Under the pieces are notes generated by a model that was given only the letters and a program-made list of their open reading frames with translations, did no database searches and was not told the origin of the DNA. Shown here piece after piece: positions 43,260 to 55,275 of a stretch of DNA of 64,000 bases. Source of the DNA: Cepaea nemoralis (taxonomy: Eukaryota; Mollusca; Gastropoda; Stylommatophora; Helicidae); assembly GCA_014155875.1 (NCBI GenBank), contig JACEFZ010012579.1, positions 372,001-436,000 of the forward strand, read 5' to 3'. The position numbers and the translations under genes were made by a program. How positions within the stretch are numbered: the first letter of the stretch is position 1; every line of letters starts with the position of its first letter.

Positions 43260-43865
43260 GCATGTCCCATTGAGACATACATGGCAACAGAAGAAGAACA
43301 AATGTAGAAGAGACACAGAATAAATGTAAGAGACATAGAACAAATGTAGCAGACATATAACAAATGTAGGAGAGAGATACAATAAATGTAGGAGAGAGAG
43401 CAAATGTAGGAGAGGAAAAGAACAAATGTAGGAGAGACAACATTGTAGGAGACATAGAGCAAATGTAGGAGAGATAGAACACATATAGGAGAGACATAGA
43501 ACAAATGAAGGAGAGACAACAAATATATGGGAGACATGAGAACAAATTTGGATAGACATAGAACCAATGTAGGAGAGGAATAGAACAAATTTAGGAGAGA
43601 CAGAACAAATGTAGAAGAGACATAAAACAAATGTAGGGGAGACATAGAATAAATGTAGGGGAGACATAGAACACATATAGGTGAGACATGAGAAAAAATG
43701 TAGGCGAGATATGAGAACAAATGTAAGAGAGACATCCAAACAAATGTAGGAGAGACATGAGAACAAATGTAAGAGAGACATCCTGAAACAAATGTAGGAG
43801 AGACATGAGAACAAATGTAGGAGCGACATAGAACAAATATAGAAGAGACCTGAGAACATTTGTAT
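43260..43865 (+). repeat. 20-24-bp minisatellite
   Basis: Units like GAGACATAGAACAAATGTAG with insertions (TGAGA, AGAG). It produces long minus-strand shadow frames rich in hydrophobic residues. Confidence 0.88.
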
Positions 43866-44055
43866 CACCTTAGGATTTTCTATAATGTTCTAATTCATTA
43901 GAAATTTTAAAAATATATGTGTGTGAGCGTATGTGAAAGAGGGAGGGAGGGAGGGTCAAGAACACATCCAGGCCATTCTAACATGTTGAGGTATATGATG
44001 TTAGGCCCATGTTATCTTGACCAAACGCACCTGATGGCTGATGAGGGATTCATGA

Positions 44056-44095
44056 GGGATTCGAACCCCGTCTCCGCCACTGGACCACCACAGCT
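44056..44095 (-). mobile_element. tRNA-like SINE trace
   Basis: Minus strand: TGGTGGTCCAGTGGCGGAGA followed by CGGGGTTCGAATCCC, a good pol III B box. The anticodon arm is missing. Probably the head of a decayed SINE. Confidence 0.35.
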
Positions 44096-44289
44096 TGCTT
44101 CAATTATTGATGTATCAAGCTTTTCTTGTTGTTGTTCAATGCTGCAAATAATGGTGTATAATACAATAGTGATGGGCTGTTGTTGTTGTTTGTTTCATGT
44201 GTATGCTTTTACAATAATGATTGCAATATTAGCTCATTGATCGTATCTGTATTGTGTTATTGTTCTGTTATATATCTGTGTTGACAATA

Positions 44290-44745
44290 TAGACCAGACA
44301 AGTATCACACTACAGGACAGGGTAGGACATACAAAGTTATTACTACAGGACAAGGTAGGACATACCAAGTTTTCACACTACAGGACAAGGTAGGACATAC
44401 CAAGTTTTCACACTACAGAACAGGGTAGGACATGCCAAGTTTTCACACTCAGGACAGATAGGACATGCCAAGTTTTCACACTACAGGACAAGGTAGGACA
44501 TGCCAAGTTTTCACACTCAGGACAGATAGGACATACCAAGTTTTCACACTACAGGACAAGGTAGGACATGCCAAGTTTTCACACTCAGGACAGATAGGAC
44601 ATGCCAAGTTTTCACACTACACAGGACAGGGTAGGACATATCAAGTTTTCACACTACAGAACAGGGTAGGACATAACAAGTATCACACTACAGGATAAGG
44701 TAGGACATACCAAGTTACACACTACAGGACAACATAGGACGTGCC
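44290..44745 (+). repeat. About 35-bp minisatellite
   Basis: Units of CACACTACAGGACAAGGTAG + GACATACCAAGTTTT with a shorter variant ACTCAGGACAGATAGG. Confidence 0.9.
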
Positions 44746-44799
44746 AAGTGTCTAGACACATGGATAACATCAGAGCTGAGATATATCACAGAGATTCAA

Positions 44800-45160
44800 G
44801 AACAGAATATGACCAGGAGAAACTTCATTGTAGAAAGTCAGGCACGTCTGATGGAACAGACATTGGAGATTGTGAATGAAGTATTTGTGCATGTTAAACA
44901 GTTCCAGCTTTAACACGTGGCCTTGGGTCCTGGCCAATTAGTACAGAAGCTAAACAAAACACAACAAGCCACTAGAATTAACAGAGATCTGCTTTTGGAG
45001 AAACTGAAGATTCCTTGGACAGCGACAATGAATATTCTATATGTTTTGAACCACACTAAGATACAAAGACGACTGATCTCAAAAGTCACAAAGATGCGAT
45101 GGACATATTTTGGCCACAATGTGAGAGAGAAACACTGGAACGTTTTGTGACAACTGGAAA
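44800..45160 (+). pseudogene. LINE C-terminal RT fragment
   Basis: Plus-strand remnants near 44990-45165: LLEKLKIPWTATMN, then KVTKMRWTYFGHNVREKHW and ERFVTTGK. This is the RM.YFGHVMR...LE..V.TGK pattern following the RT domain in RTE-like LINEs. It contains frame breaks and no catalytic core. Confidence 0.5.
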
Positions 45161-45169
45161 GAAGCATGT

Positions 45170-45325
45170 TCAGAGAGGCTAGAGGAAGGGCGGGGGACGA
45201 CAGTGGGAGACGGGAGAAGGCAGTGGGAGACAGGGGAAGGCAGTGGGAGACAGGAAGGCCTTGGGGGAGAGGAGGCAGTGGGAGAAAGTGCGAGACAGAG
45301 GAGGCAGTGGGAGGACGGAAGGCCG
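45170..45325 (+). repeat. About 20-bp G-rich minisatellite
   Basis: Units of GGCAGTGGGAGACAGGGGAA and variants. Confidence 0.8.
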
Positions 45326-45424
45326 CTTGTTGTCATGGCACGGAGGCGTGTCCCCGCAGGAACTGATACATGATTTGTGAGAGTCATGGTCACCCACGCC
45401 AGTCGGCAAGGCTCTTGATGGTGT

Positions 45425-45875
45425 TGAAAGTAACAACTGGGACTGAGTATGTTAATGTAACAACTGGGACTGAGTATGTTAATGTAACAACTGGGACTGG
45501 GTATGTTAATGTAACAACTGGGACTCAGCTTTCAAGTCATAACGTGATGCATACACAACGATGGCCCGACGAATGTTGAGCCTGTTCTGTATCGTTGAGT
45601 TGTGACGACAGCCACACCACCAGGACAACACCGTGCAACTTCAATCAATTAATCAATCAGGTTGCGTCTCCACAATGTTAATGTAACAACTGGGACTGGG
45701 TATGTTAATGTAACAACTGGGACTCAGCTTTCAAGTCATAACGTGATGCATACACAACGATGGCCCGACGAATGTTGAGCCTGTTCTGTATCGTTGAGTT
45801 GTGACGACAGCCACACCACCAGGACAACACCGTGCAACTTCAATCAATTAATCAATCAGGTTGCGTCTCCACAAT
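45425..45875 (+). repeat. 27-bp repeats and a 196-bp direct duplication
   Basis: GTAACAACTGGGACTGAGTA + TGTTAAT repeats (45427-45530) grade into a larger unit containing CTTTCAAGTCATAACGTGAT, CGATGGCCCGACGAATGTTG and AATCAATTAATCAATCAGGT. This occurs at about 45510-45676 and again at about 45706-45875, nearly identical. Confidence 0.88.
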
Positions 45876-47350
45876 GAAGGTTGACTGCGATGGATCGCCA
45901 ACACTGTCTGATCTTACCCTGACTGTGCACTCTGTCAGGTTGCTGTTGGTCCATCTCTTGGTGTTATCTTCCTACGTGTATCGTTGTCTACCTCTTGCTA
46001 TCGTGCCCTGAACCTTACTTACTCTCCAATCATGCAACGTACAATCAGTGGAATAGATGCGGCATAAAAATTAGCTTCATGTCCGAGAATACTGGACAAG
46101 ATGGGGGAGAGACAGGGGAGGGTTGTGTATACAGCTGGGCAACAAATTCAAATAGCAACATTGAAAAGCTAGTTGGATATCCTTTACCAAACGTCACGGT
46201 CAACCCCAGCATATTTTGGCGGTTTGTAATTTACAAGGAAATGTAAGTAATCAGTAATTTATTGTTGCTTTCGGAACAACCGACGCTCGTACCATTATAT
46301 GAAAACCAGCTCATTAAAATATCAGATATCTGAGAAGTGGGGAGAGCCATATTCGCGCATGCCTGCAAGGATCAGGCGCGTCGAGAAGTCTACTCTTTAA
46401 CTTATTCACTGCCGGATAGATGCAGATCCCGTGAATGAACACTTGAAAAAAAAAATAATGACAGGAAAGAGAAAAGGAAAGGAAGTGCGGGGTCGGAATT
46501 TAAACAAAGACAGACACAAAAGAAAGAACATTCTACTGGGGTCATGGCGCAACAGACACGCGCAAGACTTGAAATGTGGATAAAGAAACATGAAAATGGA
46601 ATTCGTATCTTTATCCAATCTGGGGGAAATACACGGACAGATGGATGAACTGGGGGATAATGTGCACTCGTGGAGGAGGCCACGTGTAGCGTGTGCCACA
46701 TGTTGCATGAGAAGGGAATCGTATCTCGCTCGCAGGCTTCTCATTGGTGCGTTCAAACAGCAAAACACAACCCACCTGTTGTCTCCGGCGCGCGCACCAG
46801 GTAGGTGCTATCTTTAGACCCGGGCTTGTGATTGAGAACTGACGGCTATTATAATGCACGCGCGAAAAGGAGTGAGCCGATTGGCTAGCGCCCGGGGCCC
46901 AGGATGATCGTAGACAGTTTCTGAATGGACGAATTCAAACTTGTTGATTTTCTCAAGGTCACGGGTCAGCAGCGAGCAGAAACTGTTTGCGCGTGTTTTT
47001 GTGTCTTTGAGGAGCGTGAATTCATTGTTCTTTTTATTTTAAAACGTCTAAGAAAAAAACATCATACTAGAGCAGTGCTAGCTGGCGGGGTCCGTCTTTA
47101 TTCATTTCTGTCAAATTGCTCTCTTCCCTCATTCTAAACAAAGCGACTCATCAAATGTGGATTTGCGGCTTCAAACATGACACGTGTTTTCTGAACACCT
47201 TATGTACTAGGTCATTGTCAGATAGATAATGTGGGCACAAAGAGGGGTTCCAAATAATCCATGGCACAGGAGAACGTTAAATAACCAGCCTATGGGACAA
47301 GATGGGTGACTGGGGCAGTGGGTTCATACAACAACTGCCTGTGATCTAAG
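45876..47350. other. Single-copy intergenic region, locally CpG-richer (46340-46950)
   Basis: Contains CGCGC/GCGCGC clusters near 46350, 46555, 46790 and 46860, an E-box CACGTG at 46682-46687, and ATTGGCT near 46880. No supported exon: short frames at 45995-46246 and 46925-47137 match nothing I recognise. It could be a promoter or enhancer, but this is weak. Confidence 0.3.
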
Positions 47351-47429
47351 TGAATGAATAACTCAGCTGTGGGTTAATACAACATCTGAGACCGGAGTTA
47401 AAGAATAACTTGGGCAGTGGGTTATTACA

Positions 47430-47870
47430 ACATAATGATGTCTTTTATGCAACACAAGTATATGTCTTTCTGTGTCTCTATTGATCTCCATTAGTATTTG
47501 TAATGTGTATATTGCATTATTTGTGTCTTTTCCCTCCACAAACCCTTTTTCACCAATTTCCAATTGTTTTTTCTTTCTGGTACTTCTCATGATAATTGCG
47601 AGTAGTAATACAAATTTCAGCATATCATCCACTGCTGTTAATATCATTCACTATTTTAGTTAATATTTATACTCCAAATTCACTCGGGTACTTCTAACTC
47701 TTCTATTGTGATTCCATCTGGCCCAGTTGTTTTTCCTTTCTTCATATTTTTGACAGCGCCAGCGACTTCTCTTCTTCTTTTCTTCTTTTTTTTTTTTTAG
47801 AATAAGCGGACTTACTTGGTTACTTCCTTTAGATAATTCTGCTCTTTCTCCATAATATAAATCCCTTACA
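47430..47870 (-). pseudogene. LINE RT fragment, H-like
   Basis: Minus-strand string LLLAIIMRSTRKKKQLEIGE + KGFVEGKDTNNAIYTLQILM resembles the IIM.RIR.KIQPEI..EQCGFVEGKGT.NA segment of LINE H (56000-56130). Upstream (47715-47760) a KNMKKGKTTGPDGIT-like string fits the RT linker. Heavily decayed. Confidence 0.55.
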
Positions 47871-48649
47871 CACCCATTCCATCTTTTTTTTAAAAATATT
47901 ACCTTCTTCCATGAATACCTTTCCTGTATTTGATGTCCACTATCACGTGTTTTAACCTGATTTTTCTTCCTGTTAAATTACTGATTTGTCTGTGCATTCT
48001 GTGTGTGTGTGTGTGTGGGTGGGTGGCTCTCTTTAACATAATTTAATTCGATGTTATTGCACGGCTCCGTGAAGTAGTTGTCTGGATCTCTCATGTCTGT
48101 GGTTATCTGATCATATTTTCTGTGTCATGTTTGCTTAGCTTGATTTCACCCATCAACCAGTGGCGGACTAGCAGGCCCGCTGGCGAGTGTGTCCCCTCCC
48201 ACATTAAATATGTTTCAAATGTTCATTTCCCGCAAGCAGCTTGGTCTCCTGGCAACAAATGTTCTAGACGCAGTCCACCACTGCCATCAACCTTCACGTT
48301 TCTTGTCTTCTTAAACATCCGGTGTGCTGATGCCGAGGTTAGAGGTTTAACCCCTACATCGGACAGCTGAACTAAAATGTTGACCTGTCGTCCTTGACTT
48401 GGGGACGTAAATTACAAGTACCTCTGAAATCGGAGTGGGTTCGCCTGATGGTGAGGGGCACTGGTAACAGGGAAAGCGAATCCACGCGCAAAATTCAATC
48501 CAGTGCCACTAGAAGTAGTGTGTAAGGACTACGTCTGAGTTCAAAGCGGACGAGCGCAAATAAAATTCAGTGGCCTATTGTTGGTCTGCTGACAGTGATA
48601 CCGACATGCTTCTACAACACGACACCTGAATGTATTCAACGGTTTCACC

Positions 48650-48912
48650 CAGAGATGAGCTGTCACACTCACCGGCAACACAGCCCGACTCGTGGTTTCA
48701 CTCAGAGATGAGCTGTCACACTCACCGGCAACACAGCCCGACTCGTGGTTTCACTCAGAGATGAGCTGTCACATTCACCGGAAACACAGCCCGACTATTG
48801 GTTTCACTCAGAGATGAGCTGTCACATTTACCGGCAACACAGCCCGACTCGTGGTTTCACGCAGAGATGAGCTGTCACATTTACCGGCAACACAGCCCAA
48901 CTCGCGGTTTCA
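48650..48912 (+). repeat. 53-bp minisatellite (5 copies)
   Basis: Units of GTGGTTTCACTCAGAGATGA + GCTGTCACACTCACCGGCAA + CACAGCCCGACTC. Confidence 0.92.
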
Positions 48913-49655
48913 CAAAATGTTTCTTTCCTGAAGTATGGAGACTCAATGTTGGAAGGAATCCAGAGATAAACTGAAACATCGTCGCCATGTTGGCTTGGTC
49001 CACCCTGGCATATGTGAGGAACAGAGTGATATGGCTAGACTCGACATGGCCGATACAAGCGGGTATATTTAATTCATTCTGCGTTGCCGGCTTCATTCTG
49101 AGAGCCCAGACGAATGTTTGACCTCAACAAACACGTACACAACGTCACTATTGGCAGAGCTGCTGTCGCATAATCATGTCAACATGCAGCCCATTCATGT
49201 TCTCCATAGCCCGACATGAATGAATGAGCCACTTGCGCAAACGTTTTCTTTTCGCGTCTCCTAGAATCAACATGTGCGTCCAAGGATGTGGAGGCGGCGC
49301 CGGGTGATAAAAGAGGCCCAGTACCAGACAGTGCCGCGGGGCTGTCGGATAATGAAGGATGCAGATATACAATGTCGCTGAATTATGTCACCAACACCAC
49401 AGATCAAATAAATATCTGGCTCGGCGGGCACGTCCCTGACAAGGTGTGACAGAGAGATACAGAAAAGCTCCGCCAAATCTAGCAGGCTTGCACTAGAGTG
49501 TCTTGACAGACAACAAACACCACAACACAGACATTCCATTATTACGGTGTGGCCTGCCCTTTGTAGGTGGGGCCGCTGGGCAATCAGCTGTGGTGTTTGA
49601 TATCAGTTTTTAGAATATCCTGGACAGACAAGAAAACAATTATCTTCACAACGCT
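48913..49655. other. Intergenic, nothing recognised
   Basis: Mixed-composition sequence without repeats, RNA features or a convincing frame. Confidence 0.5.
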
Positions 49656-49659
49656 ATAG

Positions 49660-49905
49660 GCATGGGCGATTATGACTCGTCATCTCGTACTATCACCAGT
49701 CTCGGATAATGTCGGTGTTCATGTCCCGATTTTGTCATATGGCCAAACCATCAGGCTACTGACCTTTTTGTCTTCCCTTATCATGTTTGCCTGTTATTTG
49801 GTTTCGTTTATTTCTCATCATGACAGGCTCATCCATGCATGACTGTCTACGTGACATTTCTCTGATCAATTTGCCGCCTTCGTCTGTTTTTGGAAGGACT
49901 GTCTC
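49660..49905 (-). mobile_element. LINE H-family 3' fragment (decayed)
   Basis: Same order of blocks as 51810-52080 and 34316-34565 (CATG.CGAT...TCATCTCGTACTATCACCAG; TGTCTACGTGACATTTCTCT; GATCAATTTGCCG), at low identity. Confidence 0.5.
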
Positions 49906-50269
49906 ATTGGGTTTTTTTTTTCCTGCTCCACCCATTGTTTTATGTGGATTTCTTCGGGAAACACATTTGCTCCACTTCCATTAGAGGTTTCCCAGAAACC
50001 ACATTTCTGCTGCCATTAGAGGTTTCTCAGATACCGCATTCCACTGCCATTAGAGATTTCTCAAAAACCATAGTTGTGGCACCAGGCACCTCAGTTACAG
50101 ACAGATTGCATGGGGACATAATGGGTCGAAACCCACAACCAGTATAATCTCTGAAGCCCACTGAACGGTGGTGGATTGACTGTTTGTCGGCCTTCCGGAA
50201 GACTGAGCCTTCAGTCCGATGTATTGGTGCTGAGGTTGTCCTAGCCTCTGAGTGGGCTGTTGGAGTGTG

Positions 50270-51065
50270 ATTGGTGTAGAGGTTCGTCAACCCCCGGTAC
50301 TAAAATACATATGTTGAAGTGAGAGATTGGTGTAGAGGTTCGTCAACCCGACCCGGTACCAAAGTACATCTATTGGAGTGAGAGATTGGTGTAGAGGCTC
50401 CTCCTCACCCCGACCCGGTACCAAAGTACATCTGTTGGAGTGAGAGATTGGTGTAGAGGCTCCTCCTCACCCCGACCCGGTACCAAAGTGCATCTATTGG
50501 AGTGAGAGATTTGTGTAGAGGCTCCTCCTCACCCCGACCCGGTACCAAAGTACATCTGTTGGAGTGAGAGATTGGTGTAGAGGCTCCTCCTCACCCCGAC
50601 CCGGTACCAAAGTACATCTGTTGGAGTGAGAGATTGATGTAGAGGCTCCACAACCCGACCCGGTACCAAAGTACATCTATTGGAGTGAGAGATTGGTGTA
50701 GAGGCTCCTCCTCACCCCGACCCGGTACCAAAGTACATCTGTTGGAGTGAGAGATTGGTGTAGAGGCTCCTCCTCACCCCGACCCGGTACCAAAGTACAT
50801 CTGTTGGAGTGAGAGATTGGTGTAGAGGCTCCTCCTCACCCCGACCCGGTACCAAAGTACATCTGTTGGAGTGAGAGATTGGTGTAGAGGTTTGTCAACC
50901 CGACCCGGTACCAAAGATTGGTGTAGAGGTTTGTCAACCCGACCCGGTACCAAAGATTGGTGTAGAGGCTCCTCCTCACCCCGACCCGGTAACAAAGTAC
51001 ATCTGTTGGAGTGATAGATTGATGTAGAGGCTCATCACCACGACCCGGTACCAAAGTACATCTCC
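50270..51065 (+). repeat. 62-bp minisatellite (about 12 units)
   Basis: Units of TTGGTGTAGAGGCTCCTCCT + CACCCCGACCCGGTACCAAA + GTACATCTGTTGGAGTGAGA + GA. Shorter variants have GTTCGTCAACCCG or GTTTGTCAACCCG. A poly-C/(CA)n tract follows at 51187-51216. Confidence 0.93.
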
Positions 51066-51183
51066 ACGGGGGATATGTCGCAGAGCAATTCTTCTCCTCT
51101 CTGAGCCCAGACACCAGCCTGCCAGGCTGGTGATGGAACTTCACGTCTGGGGAGGGGTTGTGGTCGGAATTAGTTAGGTCACC

Positions 51184-51214
<31 letters not shown>

Positions 51215-51599
51215 TAGACGGGGGTTAGTATTAGGCTCATAATCTCATGACTTCCACTCGATCTCATTGTGATGCAACTCAACGACTGGTCTGGCCACGA
51301 AGATGTGACTCAACGACTGGACCTGATGTCACGAGGATGTGACTCACGACTGGCCGTCTCATGAGGATGTGACTCACGGCTGGCCTGGTCTCATGAGGAC
51401 TGACTCCTCAATCCACCCCTCCCCATGAGTTTCCAGACAATTCTTGGCAGTACGACAGCCAGCGTAATACTGACCACATTAGCCGTAGAATGCCGTGTGG
51501 TCCTGAAAGTATGGGCCTAGTACCAAATCCCCGATACACAGTGTAAGAGAACTGGACCCCTCACCCTTCTTATGTTGACTTTGGTTAAACGTGATGTAT

Positions 51600-52215
51600 C
51601 CGGAGATCTAGAAGGTGGTGATGACGATGATCATGTTGTAGAAGATTCAATTTGATAATCAGCCAGAAGATGGTGATTAAACAAAGATGCTGAAATAATA
51701 GATGAGCTATAAAGTGGTGGTGAATGAAATAATGCAGCCTGAAGATGATGATGTAATGCACAGCGACGTCTTCTCCATCGTCGTCCTTTCGTCCTTCCAT
51801 CCATCATGTACCATGCCGATAAGCGAGGGCGGTCATGTTCTAACATCTCACTCGAACACCAGAGTCGTGGATCAGCTCCGTGTTTCTGTCTCGACCACGC
51901 CATGTAACCAAGCTATCCAGGTATTTAATTCTTGGTCTTCCCCTTGGTCTGTTCCCTTCGATCTTGCCAGTTGTCACCAAGTTCTCCAATTCATTTCTTC
52001 TCATAACATGCCCACAAAGTTTTAACTGTCGACGTCTAATGTCTCTAATCAGTTTACGATCTTCATTTGTTTCTTGAAGGACTTGTTCATTGGTTTTTCT
52101 GTCTGTCCATGGTATTCTCTGCCTTTTCCTCAGAAACCACATTTCCACAGCCATCAGATGTTTTTCAACTTGTCTGTTCATTGTCCACGCTTCACATCCA
52201 TATAAAAGTATAGGT
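51600..52215 (-). pseudogene. LINE H, C-terminal part (left of the LINE G insertion)
   Basis: Minus strand, from 52181: MNRQVEKHLMAVEMWFLRKR, RIPWTDRKTNEQVL, RQLKLCGHVMRRNELENLVT and GNRPRGRPRIKYLDSL. This is the segment after the RT core of an RTE-like LINE. It continues without loss at 55276, where LSINxxK-type sequence resumes, so H is one element split by LINE G. Confidence 0.85.
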
Positions 52216-55109
52216 CATCAGTCCTTGATGTAAGGTGGACTGTTTTGAATGACCATGGGAGTGATCACATGCCATGCTCAGTCCTGATCTCTAAGTCCAG
52301 GAAAGTTAAGACTGGGAGAGCGCGCAAGACCTTTCGGTATGAGCGGAGCGACAGCCTTCTTGGACGCCTCAGACATGGGGCATGCAACAGGACTGTTAAA
52401 ACTCCTTTTTTGCAGCCCCCATGGTGGTCCCCAGAAGTAGACAATGCGTGGAAAGCAAAGAGAGCTGCAGTGAAGCAGCTAAGGAAATTGCGACAGACAC
52501 CCCTAAGCTCACGAGAGGAAGTGGACATAGCGGAAAATGACAAGAGAGACAAGGTGGAGGCTTTCAAGCGATGTGCTGCAGAGGCCAAGAAAGTAAAATG
52601 GGAATGTTTTATGAAGGAGATTGGAGGTGATAAAACACTGCATAAATTCTGGAAACTGTACAGACAAATGCAAAGAAAAGATCGGCCTATGACAGTGGGA
52701 ACAATTTATAAAGAGGATGGGGTACGCTTGATAACAGACAAGGAGAAAGGGGAGGCGTTTCTCCAGAGATTTTTAGAGCAGACCAATCATAGTGATGCGG
52801 ATACCAGGGATGCAGTTAGAGTGGAATTATCTGGCACAATAGAGAATATGCCTTACGAAGACATCATACTGTTTGAAGATGTTAAACATATTTTGCAGAA
52901 GGCAAAAGACACGGCACCAGGGCCTGACAGTGTCAGGTATGGCCACATGAAGACTTTGAGCGATATAGACCTGAAAGAGATGACCGGCTGCTTTAATCAG
53001 AGCATTAGGACGGCGTCAGTACCGCAGGATTGGCTGCATAGCTATCTCATCCCTCTCCCAAAACCATACAAGGATCATTCAAAGCTTGCCGGCTTTAGGA
53101 TCATCACCCTTCAAAATACATTTGGGAAGGTTTTAGAGAAGATAGTCGCTGTTAAGCTGCAGGATTTTTGGAAAGGGGAAGCTTCTTCCAGGAGGCCTGG
53201 GGAGCTACAGGCCAGGAAAAGATACCTGGTCAAATGCGGCCACCTTTGCTTTTGACGTTTATGAGGGGTTCCAGAGTAGACAGGAAACGATGGCGGCAGC
53301 GCTTGATCTCGAAGATGCGTACAATAGAGTTCGCTATGATATTTTGATGACCGCACTTATGGAGAAGGGGGTCAATCCCTGGTTGGTGAACTGGATAGCA
53401 GCCGTCCTGCATTCTCGTCAAGTTGCTCTCCAGTCTAGGCGCATGGACCTCAGAGCCACATATTTTAACCCCGGGACTGCCACAGGGATCTGCAATCTCA
53501 CCGGTGCTCTTTAATGTGTATACGAGCAAGATTGCATACCTAGAAGCACCAGGGGTTGGAAGGATTCTAACATTTGCAGATGATATTCTTGCATACAGGC
53601 AGGGGAGAAATAGGGATCAAACAGCCCAGGAGCTACAGGTGACAGTGGACAAAGTGATTGACTGGTGCACTGAAATGAGTGCTGTCATCAACCCGGAAAA
53701 GGCGGCGGTGTTGTGGTGCTCTCTGGACAATAGGATTGTGAGAGATGATACCCCAAGCCTCACGATAGATGGTAGAAGCGTCAACAGAGAGAACAAACTG
53801 AAGTATCTGGGAATCACATTTGACAGGAGTCTGTCCTTCAAGGACCATGTGGAGACGGTTGTGACAAGATCCCAAAAGGGACTCAATGCACTTAAAACTA
53901 TGGCTGCAATGGACACTGAGCAGAGAATGCTCTTCACACTATACCAGCACTTGATCCTCTCAGTGATTGATTATGGACTAGGAATGCTCACTGTCTCAAA
54001 GAGTCAGCTGGTGAAATTAGAGCGCATACAGAATGAAGCGATGCGGGTCATTCTGGGATGCACCAGAGACACTCCAGTAGTGTGTATGCGTTACATCCTT
54101 GGTCTTCCTACTGTTGCTAGTAGGCACAAGGTGATGCAAGCGAAGGCATACCTCAGAGTAGCTGCAGACACAGATCACCCGTTGCATGAGGCGCTGGACG
54201 TAGTTAAGGGTCAGAGACTGATAAGAGGGAAATCATGGATGGCTCAGGCGGAGGATACGATCAGACAGGTGTGCCCCTTGGAGAACATCAGGCGAGGAGA
54301 GGAGTGGGTCAGAGTGCCAGCCGTGCAGTCAGACTTGTGCAGAGTTGTTATAACATTGAGCCGGGAGTGCAGGGAGTGGCCAGCAGGGGCCACGGAAGTG
54401 GAAATTCAGCAACTAATTCAGGAAAATTCTCGCCCGGGTGATGTGATTATCTACACGGATGGGTCAGTGTTGAGAGGTAGGAGAAGTGCCTGGGGGTTCT
54501 TGGCAAAAACTAATGGTCGGCGTTTGGTGCAGGAGAGCCTGGCGTATGATAACACTACATCTAGCTTAAGAATGGAGGTGGAGGCGGTCAGTGCAGCTTT
54601 CCGCTGGATAGAAAACACGATACATACACACATTGTGATTGTAACTGACTCAGAAAGCATGCTGAGAAGGGTGAGAACAGGTAGGCTTCGTGCAGAGTGG
54701 CTTGCTTCGCTTCAGGAGGTCACGGGTAGTAAGCATCACCTGGATCTTTTCTCCTGGGCATGCCGGTGTGCTGGGGAATGAACAGGCGGACAGATTGGCT
54801 GGCTCGGCAAAATTTGGTGGAGTATTGATGCATGACAAGGCAGACGTGGTTGCGGCCTTGTGGGAGCACGTGTACACCTCGGAGGAGCAGATGGAGCACC
54901 ATGGTCTGGTAAGAATGAGACAACGAGGTGTGACGAGGGGATCTGGCCGACGCTCGGCGCTCGGAGGAAAGGCGAGACGGACATATAATCAGATTGCTAC
55001 TGGAACTATTAGTGTTGGAACTCTTCGCTGGCTGCTGAGGATGGAGACGGAGCGCTTATGGGAATGTCCCGAATGCTGTGATGTCGGTTCCTAAATCAAT
55101 CAATCAATC
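52216..55109 (+). mobile_element. LINE G, 5'-truncated, (AATC)n-tailed, inserted in LINE H
   Basis: A 2,894-bp plus-strand LINE with a 14-bp duplication ATAAAAGTATAGGT at 52202-52215 and 55110-55123. It ends in AAATCAATCAATCAATCA. It begins within the end of the endonuclease domain (NDHGSDHMPCSVLI), so it is 5'-truncated. It belongs to an RNase-H-bearing LINE group different from A/B. Confidence 0.92.
52245..55094 (+). pseudogene. LINE G pol: endonuclease end / RT / RNase H, three frameshifts
   Basis: Frame 1 (52245-53255): SDHMPCSVLI, the linker KAKDTAPGPDSVRYGHM, and LKLAGFRIITLQNTFGKVLE-like RT entry. After a shift near 53200: AALDLEDAYNRVRYDIL. After a shift near 53470: PGLPQGSAISPVLFN, ILTFADDILAYRQG, and RNase H with VIIYTDGSVLRGRRSAWGF, LRMEVEAVSAAF and TDSESMLRRV (to 54781). 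After a third shift: SPGHAGVLGNEQADRLAGSA and the C-terminal CPECCDVGS (to 55094). All catalytic residues of RT and RNase H are still recognisable, so decay is recent. Confidence 0.92.
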
Positions 55110-55126
55110 ATAAAAGTATAGGTTCT

Positions 55127-55265
55127 TCTTCTGTGTTCATCCGGAGTGTTTTTTTTCCGGATGTGATTGCGTTGTGCCTGTTTACAGCAGAGCTGTGCTC
55201 TTGCTCCGTTAGGCCGACACATCCGACTTCTGCGGGCATTTATTGACCGGGTTAACCTTCCCGGG
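55127..55265 (-). mobile_element. Short LINE B-tail element next to LINE G
   Basis: A 139-bp reverse-orientation copy flanked by TATAGGTTCT at 55117-55126 and 55266-55275. Its left duplication overlaps the right duplication of LINE G, so both insertions used the same few bases of LINE H. Confidence 0.9.
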
Positions 55266-55275
55266 TATAGGTTCT

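Noticed and set aside
45995..46246. 83-codon plus-strand frame
   Set aside because: No recognisable motif, splice context or homology; its length is within chance expectation.
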